DNA of 64,000 bases from Bagarius yarrelli. Taxonomy: Eukaryota > Chordata > Actinopteri > Siluriformes > Sisoridae. Location: positions 477,101 through 541,100 of the forward strand of contig VCAZ01000293.1 in the NCBI GenBank assembly GCA_005784505.1, given 5' to 3'. Positions 11,977 to 22,650 of the stretch are shown here, piece by piece. The position numbers were made by a program, and so were the translations under genes. Position 1 is the stretch's first letter; every line of letters begins with the position of its first letter. Under the pieces are notes generated by a model. The model saw only the letters and a list, made by a program, of their open reading frames with translations. It searched no databases and was not told the origin of the DNA.

Positions 11977-12575
11977 ATGGCACCTCATGACAAAGAACTC
12001 TCTGAGGATCTGAAAAAAAGAATTGTTGCTCTATATAAAGATGGCCTAGGCTACAAGAAGATTGCCAAGACCCTGAGCTGTAGCATGGTGGCCAAGACCA
12101 TACAGCGATTTAACAGGACAGGTTGCACTCAGAACAGGCCTCGCCATGGTCGACCAAAGAATTTGAGTGCACGTGCTCAGTGTCATATCCAAAGGTTGTC
12201 TTTGGGAAATACACGTATGAGTGCTGCAGAGGTTGAAGGGGTGGGGGGTCAGTCTGTCAGTGCTCAGACCATACGCCTACACTTCACTGAGGGAACCATG
12301 AATGCCAACATGCACTGTGACATACCGAAGCAGAGCATGATCCCCTCCCTTCGGAGACTGGGCTGCAGAGCAGCAGTATTGATAACGACCCCAAACACAC
12401 CTCCAAGACGACCACTGCCTTGCTAAAGAAGCTGAGGGTAAAGGTGATGGACTGGCCAAGCATGTCTCCAGACCTAAACCCTATTGAGCATCTGTGGGGC
12501 ATCCTCAAAAGGAAAGTGGAGGAAAGCAATGTCTGCAACATCCACCAGCTCCGTGATGTCGTCATAGAGGAGTGA
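11977..12575 (+). pseudogene. Internally deleted Tc1 transposase
   Basis: The frame starts at ATG 11977 (MAPHDKELSEDLKKRIVALY) and encodes a Tc1 N-terminal paired-like helix-turn-helix domain (residues about 1-110, with 'GLGYKKIAKTL' and 'TGCTQNRPRHGRPK'). After about 12290 roughly 150 residues of the catalytic domain are missing, including the first catalytic Asp. The frame then shifts, and another frame holds 'DNDPKHTSKTTTALL' (second Asp) and 'SPDLNPIEHLWGILKRKVEE' (third acidic residue), ending at a stop near 12573. The second and third catalytic positions survive but not in one protein. Confidence 0.85.
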
Positions 12576-12752
12576 AAGAGGATTTCAGTGTCAACCTGTG
12601 AAGCTCTGGTAAACTCCCAATTTGGACATTTCCTCTTAGGGGTGTACTTACTTTTGTTGCCAGGGGTTTAGACATTAATGGCTGTGTGTTGAGATTTTTT
12701 TGATGGGACAGCAAATTTACACTGTTACACAAGCTGTACAGTGACTACTTTA

Positions 12753-14671
12753 ATTCAATTCAATTCAATTTTATTTGTATAGCGCTTTTTACAATGGTGA
12801 TTGTCAGAAAGCAGCTTTACACAATCGAAGAAATTATAAGATACAAATGAGACAGAAATCAGTTAGTCCCTGATGAGCAAGCCGGGTGCGACGGTGGCAA
12901 GGAAAAACTCCCTGGGATGGAAATGGGAAGAAACCTGAGAGGAACCAGACTAAACAGAGAACCCATCCTCATTTGGGTGAAAAACAGGTAGCAGGAATTA
13001 AGTGGTTACATTGTGTGTGAGCAACTTAAATCATAAGTTCTTAGAAAACGGACGGACGGACTCCGGCAAGACTAACTAGGTCAGCATAACTAAAATGATA
13101 TGTTAAGCAACCAGCCGCTCTCATCATCAACACCGTGATCAATAAGAGAGGGGAAGACAGCATCTAGACATACCAGATCACCATAATACTCAACACCCAT
13201 GAGTTCCCCAGATTTGCTCCTTTATCTAAGGGAAATCAATACAAAATGCTTGACTAAATAAGTTTTTAACCTAGACCTAAACACTGAGACTGTGTCTGAT
13301 TCTCGAACATTCATATGGAGGCTATTCCATAGCTTTGGGGCTCTGTAAGAAAATGCTCTGCCCCTGCTGTAGTTTTATAATGCGCGGTACTGACAGGCAG
13401 CCTGCATCCTTTGATCGAAGTAGGCGTAGCAGAACGTAAGACACTAGAAGTTCACTTAGGTACTGCGGCGTGAGACTATCTAGAGCTTTATAAGTTAAAA
13501 GTAGTATTTTAAAATCAATGCGGTATCTCACTGGGAGCCAATGCAGTGTGGATAAGACCGGCGTGATGTGCTCATATCTTTTAGTTTTAGTAAGGACTCT
13601 CGCTGCTCCGTTCTGGACTAACTGAAGTTTAGTAACGCACCTAGTTGAACATCCAGACAGCAAAGCATTACAGTAATCTAGCCTGGATGTGATAAACGCA
13701 TTAACTAATTTTTCTGGATCATTTAGTGACAAGATATTTCTTATTTTAGCGATATTTCTGAGATGATAGAACGCTATCCTGGTAATATTATTGACATGGG
13801 CTTTAAATGAGAGATTGGAGTCTATAATCACACCCAGATCTTTTACTGTTGCACTTGGTGAAACAGAAAGACTGTCTAGGGTTAAGGTGTGATCAGGAAG
13901 CTTACTTTTAGCTACCTGTGGTCCTAGAACCAGAACCTCCATCTTGTCAGGGTTAAGCAAGAGGAAATTGCATAACATCCAATCCCTTATTTCCTTCACA
14001 CATTGCTCATATTTTATTAAACTGGCCTTTCGCATCAGGCCTTGATGAGATGTATAGCTGTGTCTCATCAGCGTAACAGTGAAAACTGATATCATGCTTA
14101 CGAATTATGTTTCCCAGAGGCAGCATGTAAAGAGAGAAAAAAGAACTGGACCTAAAACCGAGCCCTGTGGAACACCATACTTTACAAGGGAGCAAGCAGA
14201 ATAATCACCATTTAAATCTACAAACTGATAGTGATCGGTTAAATAGGACCTGAGTCACGCAAGAGCTGTTCCTTTAATTCCTACTAATTTTTTTAATCTA
14301 TGAAGAAGAATATCGGGATTTATGTTGTCAAAGGCCGCAATAAGGTCAATTAATATAAGCAGCGAGACACAACCTTGATAAGAGGTCATTTGCTACTTTG
14401 ACCAGTGCTGTCTCTGTGCTGTGATGAGGCCTGAATCCTGATTGATAAAGTTCTTGTATGTTATTTCTTTGTAAATATGAACATAACTGCTGCGCTACTA
14501 CCTTCTCTAGGATTTTGGAGATAAACGGAGGGTTAGATATTGGCCTGTAGTTCGACAGCTCATTGTGGTCGAGGTCAGGTTTCTTAATTGAAGGTTTAAT
14601 AACTGCTAATTTAAAAGATTTTGGAACATACCCACTGCTGAGTGAAGAGTTAACTATTTTCAACAGGGGTT
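12753..14671 (-). mobile_element. 5'-truncated L2-clade LINE
   Basis: This minus-strand LINE interrupts the right arm of the Tc1 element. A short duplication, cttta, flanks it (12748-12752 and 14672-14676). The 3' end carries a TTGAA-type short repeat tail (12753-12772) and the 3' UTR common to all L2 copies in this window ('tttgtatagcgctttttaca'). The 5' end is cut inside the reverse transcriptase domain. Tail type and protein sequence assign it to the L2/CR1 group. It is called L2-A here. Confidence 0.85.
13322..14663 (-). pseudogene. L2 ORF2 pseudogene (reverse transcriptase, C-terminal part)
   Basis: Read on the minus strand, 14663-14346 encodes the start of the reverse transcriptase ('LSNYRPISNPPFISKILEKV' and 'YQSGFRPHHSTETALVKV'). 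The frame is then broken near 14340, and the part from 14195 carries 'LYMLPLGNIIRKHDISFHCY' followed by 'ADETQLY', where the catalytic ADD is changed to ADE. The long frame 14095-13322 holds the thumb and C-terminal region ('DLGVIIDSNLSFKAHVN', 'SRLDYCNALLSG', 'LQLVQNGAARVLTKTKRYEH'). Frameshifts and the altered active site make it non-functional. Confidence 0.85.
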
Positions 14672-15330
14672 CTTTACATTGTAGCAGAGTTTCATTTCTT
14701 CAGTGTTTTCACATAAAAAGATATAATAAATATTTACAAGAAATGTAAGGGACGTACTCACTTCTGTGACATACTGTACCTTTCAGCATTCATAGTGCCT
14801 TCCAAATCATGCAAGCTCGCCATACTGTATGCACTTATGCAACCCCATACCATAGCGTGACAAATATGTCATATATATAACAATATGACATATTTGGACT
14901 TGTCTGACCATAGAACGTTTTCCACTTTAAGTTAGTCCATTTTAAATGAGCCCTGGCCCACAGAACACAACAGCGCCTCTGGGCCATGTTCACATATTGT
15001 TTGCTCTTTGTATGATAGCACTTTAGTTGGCATCTGCAGATGGCATGGCGGATAGTGTATACCGACAGTGGTTTCTAAAAGTATTCCTGGGCCCATTTAG
15101 TAATATCAACAACAGAATCATGCAGATGAGTGATGCAGTGTTGTCTGAGAGCCAGAAGAGCATGGAAATCCAGCTTTGGCCTTGTCCCTTAAACCCTGAG
15201 ATTTCTGTAGTTTCTCTGAATCATTTGATGATGTTATGCACTGTAGATGACAAGATTTGCAAAGCCTTTGTAATTTGACATTAAGGAATGTTGCTTTTAA
15301 AGTATTCCACAATCTTTTTTGCCAACAGAC

Positions 15331-15677
15331 TTACTAGTGAAACTTGTCCAGGCATGTTATTTGGGTAAATTCTTGAAGTCAATGGCCCATTTCCACTGCA
15401 TGTATGAAGTGATCCAATTCTGATTTTTTTCTTCTATGTGGTACAGGTCGGATAAGACAGGTAAAGCAGGAAAAAGGCTTTTTGGTTTCAGACCTCATTT
15501 GTATGTGATATCAATTGGATATGTGCATGTAACCAGACAGATTGGATTTTGTGATTCAGTGTCAACGCAGATGGATACCCAAAGCAATTTATATATAGCT
15601 AAGTAAACTGTGTATTTTGATATTTATTATTTTGTTCTTTTCTTTAATTAACACACTATAATATTTTTTTATATTTA

Positions 15678-15712
<35 letters not shown>

Positions 15713-16554
15713 CTGCATTCAGCCATGCTGCAACCAGGGCTCTCCTTTTTCTCATCCTAAAAATAGCATTGTTTTTGCCAATATTAAATATGGTGTAGAA
15801 AACAAAATACTGAATAAACGTTTCATTTATTGATTATCACACTGTCTTTTACTTCCTTTTTCAGTCAGTAGCCAGTATGTTGTTTTTTGTCTTGTAAAGT
15901 GTAAATGCAAGTATTGGATATGGGTCAGTTTTTAAAATATGTAAGAGAGTTGTCAAAAATATCAAATATAAGATCTGCAGTGTAAATGCATTCAATGTGA
16001 AAAAAATTTTAAGGTATAAAACTAAAATTGAAATTGAATTTTGTTTTAAACCCATTCACAATTTTAAATTCCATGCAAAATTAAGTTGATTATCAATATT
16101 AGGTTTATTAAAATCATTGATTATTAAATAAAGTGGTGGTAATAGGTACTCTGAGCAAACATTTTTTTTAACGTTTTGGTATATCCATATAACAAAACAT
16201 AAAACATTGCAATAAAATTTTCAGTGCAAACAATAGTCTTTATCAAATAAAACATTCTACATACAAAAAGGTTTACTAATACAATTGCATTATTTGTAGT
16301 GAAACTACCATTTCAAATGCTACTGCATATCCTAGTAGTAGAAAGAATGTCCTTAAACCACCAGTCATGGGATAAAAAAACAACAACAAAATTTACCTGG
16401 CAATTTAGTTCATATAGGGTGAAACAACCTTGAATCAGCAATTATACAGAAGAAAACAACAAAACTTGACATAAAAGACTGTTTGTTATAACCAAACGGG
16501 CACAGAGTTGAACAATGAGAGACATTCCTTTTTTGTCAATTAATAAGGATTGGG
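15331..16554. other. AT-rich DNA downstream of MGME1
   Basis: It holds a TA microsatellite (about 15675-15711) and otherwise no recognisable coding sequence. The stretch 15400-15600 has the look of an interspersed non-coding repeat but was not assigned. The part nearest 16554 should be the 3' UTR of MGME1. I could not choose its polyadenylation site with confidence. Confidence 0.5.
15675..15711. repeat. TA microsatellite
   Basis: Nearly uninterrupted TA dinucleotides. Confidence 0.9.
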
Positions 16555-16692
16555 TTATTCATCATTCTCCATATATTCCTCTAGTCGCAAAAGCCATGTA
16601 TCCCAATACTGCACCACTTGGTCTGCTTTCAGAAAGTGAGTGTGAGCTGGTGATCCATCTTTGTAAGCAACCACAATCAATCCAGTGTCTAC
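16555..16692 (-). CDS. mgme1: mgme1 coding exon 4
   Basis: The acceptor is 'tttatcttcag' before 16692. It encodes the last 45 residues, with 'GLIVVAYKDGSPAHTHFL' and 'WLLRLEEYMENDE', and ends at the TAA at 16555-16557. Confidence 0.95.
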   Translation of the reverse strand, partial: VDTGLIVVAYKDGSPAHTHFLKADQVVQYWDTWLLRLEEYMENDE

Positions 16693-18944
16693 CTGAAGAT
16701 AAATAAAATGTCTATGTAAATCCTAAACTACTGTATATCAAACAGTTCATGCATAATCAAGAAATATACCTGGTAGTTGTAGTTTCTGTCACTGTTTAAG
16801 GCTCCAATATAGGCAGCCACCTGCAAGGGGTTGTCATATGTGTTATGTAGGAAAGGTTTTGGCTTCTCTGATGTCTTCCACTCTATGACACACAGTGAAT
16901 TCCTGTTTATTGAAAGAAATGTTATGATAAGACATCAAAAAGGTATCATTATTGCTGTACATACTTAGTTACAGAATACAACTCATGTATTGTTAATGCT
17001 ACAAATTATTCCTACAGGGTGTCCCATAAGTTTCCATAGATAGGAAAATCATTTTTTTATATATATATATTATGCTCTACATGACTACCATTGTTTTAAA
17101 AACACATTTTGATCCATGTCCTCCACTGCTGAATAACATGTATAAGCACAGCTGGAATTATGCTTGCAATTTCTTGAGATGATTTATGTTTTGTATCTTT
17201 TTTCTGATACACCATGGCCTTTAAATGCTCCCAAAGATAAAACGAAAGTGGGTTGAGATCTGGAAAATGGTTTTCATAAAAAATTATTTAAAAAAATATT
17301 TTTCCTAAGAATGGAAACTTATAGGACACCCTGTATAACACAAAATAGTTCCAGACAGTTCAGTCTTTTAATCAACAGCTTGCCTATATTAAGCATTGAC
17401 AATAAATAAACAGAATCAACTAATTCTTACTTGTATACTGCAACACAATCAACAATCCCTAAGTACTGCAAAGGCTGATGCAGCACAACACTTTCAATAG
17501 CTGTCACTCCTGTAACACCCTCCAGCACGTGGCTGATACTTTGTAAAAACCCAGAGACGCTTTCCAAACTCTCGCAAACTTCAGTCGCATTTCTTTCTCT
17601 GGTTAAAATTCTTTCAACAGCTACGTGAAACTGTTTTCCCTGTGTGAAAAGATCTAAAACCAAACACAAAAGGTAAATTTCTTAAGTTCTGAAGTTTCAT
17701 CACAAATACCAAACACTCTTCTGTATAGGTTTTTCCAAATTTGAAGCAAAGCTTTAAATAAAGCTTTAAGCACTTGTGTTTTTTGTTCAAAAAAAAAAAA
17801 ACAGTTCTGGATGAAACGCACATCCACAAAGCCATGATGCTACTTTGAAGGCTTAAATGACGACTTACATTTATTTTATTTTTTTTTATACAACTGAGGA
17901 ATTGGGTATTAAGTGCCTTGCTCAGGGGCCCAACAGAGGCAACTTGGTAGTGCTGGGAATCGAATCCCAATCTTGCAATTAGTAGTTCAACTCCATAACC
18001 ACTGAACTACCATGGGGTTTCTATTAATCTATTATTAATTCAGTATTGCACATTGACTATATGGTAATGTGCAATACTATATCTAGTCACTAAATCCCTA
18101 GTCACTCATTCCATTTAAATTGTACTTTTGTATAAACTTACTGTGCATATAAATATGAACCAGGTCAGTTGTATTTATTTTTTAAAGGTACTGTACAGTT
18201 ATTGTCTGTTGTTAAATGTTTGTTTCTGTTGCTTTAATAATCAACAGACTAGATAGGTACTCCTAATTTCGTTGTATGCAAAGGAATGCAATGACAATAA
18301 AGGCATTCAATTTAATTAAATTCCAGATAGGGAGCAATAATTTCTGTTCTATCGTATATTTATAATTTTAGGTTTCTTTAGGCTTAAAAATGTAGTTAGT
18401 TTGTTGAACACCACAGAGAATACTTGGACCTACTGTTGGTGTATTCGGTAAAACCTTCTACACCAAGTTCAGCGACCATCCTTTTTTGCCATCTTTCCAA
18501 ATAAAAGGCTTGCTGGACTGACATTGTCTTTTGGAGTATTTTTGTTACACTTGGTATAGAAGCGTGATCAGAACCTCTTCGCAGCTTTATCCGAGTTATG
18601 CTTTCGTTCTCTTTCTTTACTATACATTTTGCGTCGTTAACCAGAGGAAAAGGATTACGAAGCGCTCTGCACATCCGGGACTTAGATTTTATAACTGATC
18701 CGTAAAGCCACTGGTCTTCGTTTTCAATAGTTTCTGGTGTCTGTGAGCTGATTCTCGTAGACACGACCGCTTTTAACAGAGATGAATAGTGTTGAGAGTC
18801 TACATCGCTATACGAACTGTTCTTCTTGCGCGAGCGCAACCCAGGGAAGGACGAAAACTTTGCTGTGCGTGGGCACGGGCTGCCTAAGAAGCGTACAGAA
18901 AGCACGGTGCTTAGACAATACGAATGCAGCCCGAATATACGCAT
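16555..18944 (-). CDS. mgme1: Mitochondrial genome maintenance exonuclease 1 (four coding exons)
   Basis: MGME1 is a mitochondrial single-strand DNA exonuclease of the PD-(D/E)XK group. It trims DNA flaps and removes linear mtDNA ends during mtDNA replication. Coding exons on the minus strand are 18434-18944, 17431-17653, 16770-16902 and 16555-16692: 1005 nt, 334 aa, close to the human 344 aa. All introns are GT-AG and the phases match. The start ATG at 18944 begins an Arg-rich, acid-free leader (MRIFGLHSYC...), a likely mitochondrial presequence. Family signatures are 'IPSVTKILQKTM' (130-141), 'LERWQKRMVAELG' (149-161), 'YLGIVDCVA' with Asp239, and 'LCVIEWKTSEKPKPF' with Glu252 and Lys254. 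The motif-II acid is Glu, where human has Asp (compared from memory). The C-terminal 'GLIVVAYKDGSPAH' block is intact. The introns carry a MITE and a SINE, but the coding sequence has no break. Identification is firm. Confidence 0.96.
16770..16902 (-). CDS. mgme1: mgme1 coding exon 3
   Basis: The acceptor is 'caataaacag' before 16902 and the donor 'gtata' follows 16770. It encodes 'NSLCVIEWKTSEKPKPF' through 'AAYIGALNSDRNYNYQ', carrying the (D/E)XK catalytic pair Glu252 and Lys254. Confidence 0.95.
17015..17333. mobile_element. Mariner-type MITE in mgme1 intron 2
   Basis: It is 319 bp and starts 'cagggtgtcccataagtttc'. Its last bases are the reverse complement of 'cagggtgtcctataagtttc', so the terminal inverted repeats match at 19 of 20 positions, and the match continues imperfectly inward. 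TA flanks both ends (17013-17014 and 17334-17335). There is no usable transposase frame. The intervening minus-strand words resemble mariner transposase remnants, but this is not certain. Confidence 0.85.
17431..17653 (-). CDS. mgme1: mgme1 coding exon 2
   Basis: The acceptor is 'ggttttag' before 17653 and the donor 'gtaag' follows 17431. It encodes residues 171-245 (starting 'NLFTQGKQFHVAVERIL', ending 'GIVDCVAVYK'), including the first metal-binding Asp of the PD-(D/E)XK site. Confidence 0.95.
17865..18012 (-). mobile_element. tRNA-derived SINE, type A, in mgme1 intron 1
   Basis: The minus strand shows the tRNA-like head ('tggtagttcagtggttatgg', then a B box ggattcgattcc) and the 'ggcccctgagcaaggcactt' spacer. 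The tail ends in poly(A)-like sequence (T-rich on the plus strand at 17872-17890) and lacks the usual 'ctctggataagggcg' end, so the copy is 3'-truncated. Confidence 0.8.
18434..18944 (-). CDS. mgme1: mgme1 coding exon 1
   Basis: It encodes residues 1-170 plus the first base of codon 171. The donor is gtaggt, directly after 'acc aac a'. An alternative donor five bases downstream would break the frame with exon 2, so this one is preferred. The exon contains the presequence and the N-terminal helical part of the nuclease. Confidence 0.93.
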
Positions 18945-20140
18945 CGTGGCTTCTGTTTTAAGATTAATGCTATGTCCACATACTCATTACACAAACTACA
19001 ATTTTCTGCTCAACCCAACAATGGCATGTGTCGCTAACATGAACAGCTCATACTTTGATTTACGACGAGTAGGAAAATGTAGTTTCAAATCAACAGGAAA
19101 AACCCGACATATTTCTTTCAAAACAACATTTCCCGCATCAACATGTGTGACGGTAATCTGTGCTCTCTAAAACGTATGTACAAACAAACGTTCCGCGAAA
19201 AGCATATTGCGATTCACAATTAATGAATAACTCAAAATCACATACTTCCATACTATATAGTGTGCATAAATGAAAACTGTAGCAAATAGTATAGTTTTTC
19301 CATCGATTTGAAGATATTATTATGATTCGCTAAATACAAAACATAATATTAAAGCTATCAAGACTATTAAAAGAATATTTGATGTATCAGATATACAGGT
19401 GATTTTTGTGGAAAATATTGGGTTGTTATATTATTGGGTTTTTTTGTTTTTTTTTAATATTCTTAAATATTTTTTAAGTATTCCCAAATTAAAATAAAAT
19501 AAAACATAATAGTATTTAAAACTGGGTATGCAATGTATGTCCGAATGCTACGGTGGCCGAGAAGTGCAAAACAAAACAAAATTGGAAAACCAAATGAAAT
19601 ATTATAAAACAAAATAACAAATTAGAAAACAACATAACAAATTAGAAAACACAATTGCACATCGGGCACATCAGGCATCTATCATCAATGAGCAGTAAAA
19701 CAGGTAATAGAACCAAACAAACGCAAATTTGTATATTTAAAAAAGGAGTCAGTTCGTTTATCCAATGGTTTAGCAGGGCTTCACTTTTAAATATCTGCGT
19801 TTATGTACAACAAATTTAGCAATTAACACGAACTTATTAATAACAAAATAAGAATTCTTACCTTTAAGGAACACACCAAACTTTAATCCTAGGGGTGGTA
19901 TGTCAATCCCACATCAACCACTCACACTGAAAAAAAAACCCCTCTAAATCTAAATCTTCAATGTCTTTTTTTTACAAAAGGTACATTAATTTGAATCAAC
20001 ATTAAATTTCTGTCTTGAAAGCTCATTTGTTGGATATAACTTAAAAGATATAATAATCTTTTACTTTGGGCAAGAAGAGAAAGAAATTTAAGAAGATTAA
20101 ATATAAAGTTTCAGTATCCTTTAATATGTATTTTCTTTTA
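18945..20140. other. Region upstream of mgme1
   Basis: The first 150-250 bases should hold the mgme1 promoter and 5' UTR, but no TATA box or CpG cluster is visible. The open frame at 18826-19170 on the plus strand is the antisense of exon 1 and its flank. From 19250 the DNA is AT-rich, with short A-rich tandem words around 19560-19660 ('acaaattagaaaac'). No other gene is seen. Confidence 0.4.
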
Positions 20141-20520
20141 ACAGAACTTGGGTAATTGATATACAATACAATGTTTTGGAGGAATTTGTAGGTGCACTTC
20201 ATGTCCCAGAAGTTAATTCCTTCAATGCAGGGCTGTCTCAGGCTAGAGGAGACTTATAAATATACTATATCCTCCTTTACCATAACAGGTTACCATCTCC
20301 ATTTATAAAATGAGCCACCGCCCACACCTCCTGAGATCTCCATTCTACTATATACACAGATTTACGTCGAAGCAGCTTACAACAGTTATTCCATACAGGT
20401 CTGTTGTGTGGTGTAAACTTATGCTTGTAAACCAATTTCCAATTAAGAAGAACTTGCTTAAAGTTAGAGAGCTTGACTGGGAGCAAACGACAATCAAAAT
20501 CACAACGTAGTAGAAAATCT

Positions 20521-20556
20521 ATTTTTTTTTTTTTTGTTTTTTTTTTTTTTTTTTTT
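20521..20556. repeat. Poly(T) tract
   Basis: About 35 T with single interruptions. It lies inside the L1-type LINE, not at its end, so it is not that element's own poly(A) tail. It may mark another, unrecognised insertion. Confidence 0.8.
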
Positions 20557-21345
20557 CCTAAACTTTCAAAGATTGCATTGGGAATAATAAACCAAAAATT
20601 TTTTAAACAAATGATTCTAGCCTTAAACCGTCAATTTTAGGACACTATTCATAACATCAAAATTACACCTCCGTCCTCCTAGCATTGAACCATATTATTC
20701 TTCCCCAATATAGTGACATTTATTACACCACCTGTTACTGATATTGGTAAGGAGAAGACTAGATAAATAAGTCTGTATAAACTCCATTTTTATCTCTCTC
20801 TCTGTAGCCACCTATTTAGGATAGTTTTGCATTTGTCAATATTGTTGCAGATGTTTTTCTCGTCAGATATAACTTCGTCTTTAGTTACAATAATACCAAA
20901 ATATTAACCTCTTTTTTAATTTTAATGGTATGAATTGACTGTAGACCGCAGTCATGTAAGGCTAAGGTCTCACATTTATTGACATTCATATGTTGACCTA
21001 AACATTTTAAGAAAAACTTTATAGGCTGCATTGCCAAAGAAATTCGGTCTGCACTCTTAGAAGAGGGTTGTGTCATCTGCAAGCTGGCTTATTATCATTT
21101 GTTTCCCGTTCACATTTAGCCCTTCAATACCACTACTTTATAAAATTGACAATGTCTCTGCAACCATTATAAATAACAATGGTGAGCTGCCACAACCCTG
21201 ACATATTCCTCTTTTGATTTCAAATCTTGAGCAGGTTCCATGTCCTAAGGTTACAGAGCTATCGATCCCCTTGAAAACATTTTGTAAACTTTTCTCCAAA
21301 TCCTAAATATTGTAGTGTTTTCAAAGTCAAAGGCTTTATAAAAAT

Positions 21346-21645
21346 CTAAAAATAAAATAAAACTCCATCTAATTTTAATATATGTTTATAATTAAGTAAA
21401 TCTAATACTAGCCTTATATTATAATGAATTGATCTATCCTTCAGGAAGTCTGACTGTGTCTCAATAATTACAGAAGATATACCCTTCTTCAGTCTAGCTG
21501 CAATAGCCCCTAAAAATATTTTATAATTGGTATTGAGCAATGTGATTGGCCGAAGATTATCTAAAATTATTTTATCTTTGCCTGCTTTTGGAACCAGGGT
21601 AATTGACCCCTGTTTCATACTTGTCATTAACTCTTTGTGTCTCAT
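21346..21645 (-). pseudogene. L1-type reverse transcriptase fragment
   Basis: The frame has 'ITLVPKAGKDKIILDNLRPI' and 'TLLNTNYKIFLGAIAARLKK', the fingers/palm start of an L1-like reverse transcriptase, then 'ETQSDFLKDRSIHYNIRLVL'. The polymerase active-site block lies further on (near 21080), where the expected ADD appears only in a different, broken frame. Confidence 0.8.
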
Positions 21646-21829
21646 GCACTCTTTTAATGCATTGAAGAGAAGTTTTCTTAAATCTTTCCAAAAGAACTGA
21701 TTGAAGTTACTTGTGAGACCGTCTGTCCCTGGCGATTAGTTTAGGGCCATTTTCGAAAAAAACATTTCTAACTCCACAATTTTCCAATCTAGCTCACATG
21801 ATTCCTTTGAAGAGTTCTAAAAATAAGGA

Positions 21830-22020
21830 ATATTAATCATTCATCAATTCATTCATCTTCTATAACCGCTTATTCCCTAATTTGGGGTCACAGGCATCTG
21901 CTGGAGCCTATCCCAGCCGTCTCTGAAAGGGCAGAAGGCAAGAGGGGTGACAGGTCGCAAGTCCATCACAGGGCTACACACACACAGACTCGCACTCACT
22001 TCTATGAGCAATTTAGAATC
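21830..22020. repeat. Common teleost interspersed repeat
   Basis: The segment contains 'ttcatcttctataaccgctt', 'ctggagcctatcccagccgt', 'acaggtcgcaagtccatcac' and 'tatgagcaatttagaatcac', a well-known order of words in a repeat found in many fish genomes. The family name is not certain. It interrupts the L1-type LINE. Confidence 0.65.
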
Positions 22021-22141
22021 ACCAATCTTCTTAGGAAAGTCAATAGTAAATTTCCATTTATTAATGCCATTTTTACAATCAATGTCCTGTATTCATTTTC
22101 TAATTTTACAACAGTATTCTTCGTTTCTTAATAAACAAGCA

Positions 22142-22650
22142 TTAAATATGCCTTATTGGGTGCATTATGTATTTGGTTTGATAGACACTGGTCAAGATGC
22201 TATTACTATTACTTTGAACCAAGAATATTTTTTCAATATCCATATTTTGACTTTTCCACACATTAGTTAAATTATTATTCATCATAAAACTTTCAACTTT
22301 CGGATTGGATTTGAGTTTACGTAATCTTGGAGGCCATCTATCTTCCCATTCATCGAGAACCATATTCCAGTCTCCCCCAACTAAAATCTGATCATTAGGG
22401 TACAAAATTTTGAAATCACAAATTACCTGTGTTATATGTTCCATATTTTTTTGTTCTGAGCATTATTGTTATAGCCATATACATTGCTAACAAAGAGAAA
22501 TACATTTTTCACCCTCAAAACCACTGTCAACCAGTGACCATCTCTATCCGTTCTGTAGGTTATGATGTCACCTTGGCATTTGTTGAAACATATCGCTACC
22601 CCTGCAAAGCGGGTTGAACCATTACTGAATACAATCGCGCTCTCCATTGA
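22142..22650 (-). pseudogene. L1-type endonuclease domain
   Basis: Two overlapping minus-strand frames give 'GVAICFNKCQGDIITYRTDR' (22600-22540), 'FLFVSNVYGYNNN' and 'QILVGGDWNMVLDEWEDRW', the usual order of an apurinic-type endonuclease with its catalytic Asp-Trp-Asn. A frame break lies near 22440. Confidence 0.8.

Larger units (their letters stand above)
11600..14776 (+). mobile_element. Tc1-type transposon with matching terminal inverted repeats
   Basis: The left end (cagtatggtcacagaagtaa, from 11600) is the reverse complement of the right end (cttctgtgacatactg, ending 14776) except for one gap. Pairing continues for more than 150 bp, including the 'acatttcttgtaaatattta' and 'ggacagcaaatttacactgt' blocks. 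TA dinucleotides flank both ends (11598-11599 and 14777-14778), the standard Tc1 target. Without the L2 insertion at 12753-14671 the element is about 1.25 kb. Its transposase is internally deleted, so it was non-autonomous before or after insertion. Confidence 0.9.
11425..15330 (-). mobile_element. Old Tc1-like element, outermost of a three-layer nest
   Basis: Its two halves flank the inner transposon at 11600-14776. The left piece (11425-11599) and the right piece (14777-15330) join into one minus-strand element when the inner one is removed. In the right half the minus strand, across frames, encodes Tc1-type pieces: a helix-turn-helix ending 'ALQILSSTVHNIIK' (15210-15280), a segment like 'RHAIRRCQL' (15010-15060) and a W-SDES-like catalytic start (14890-14920). 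Frameshifts and stops are frequent. The outer ends are not resolved. Confidence 0.6.

Noticed and set aside
11884..12426. 180-aa open frame as an intact host gene
   Set aside because: It is the N-terminal half of a Tc1 transposase with its catalytic centre deleted, and it lies between the element's terminal repeats.
17614..17970. Minus-strand frame of 118 aa near mgme1 exon 2
   Set aside because: It reads exon 2 in the wrong frame and runs through the intron and SINE. The correct frame follows from splice phases.
18826..19170. Plus-strand open frame of 114 aa
   Set aside because: It is the antisense of mgme1 exon 1 and its 5' flank.
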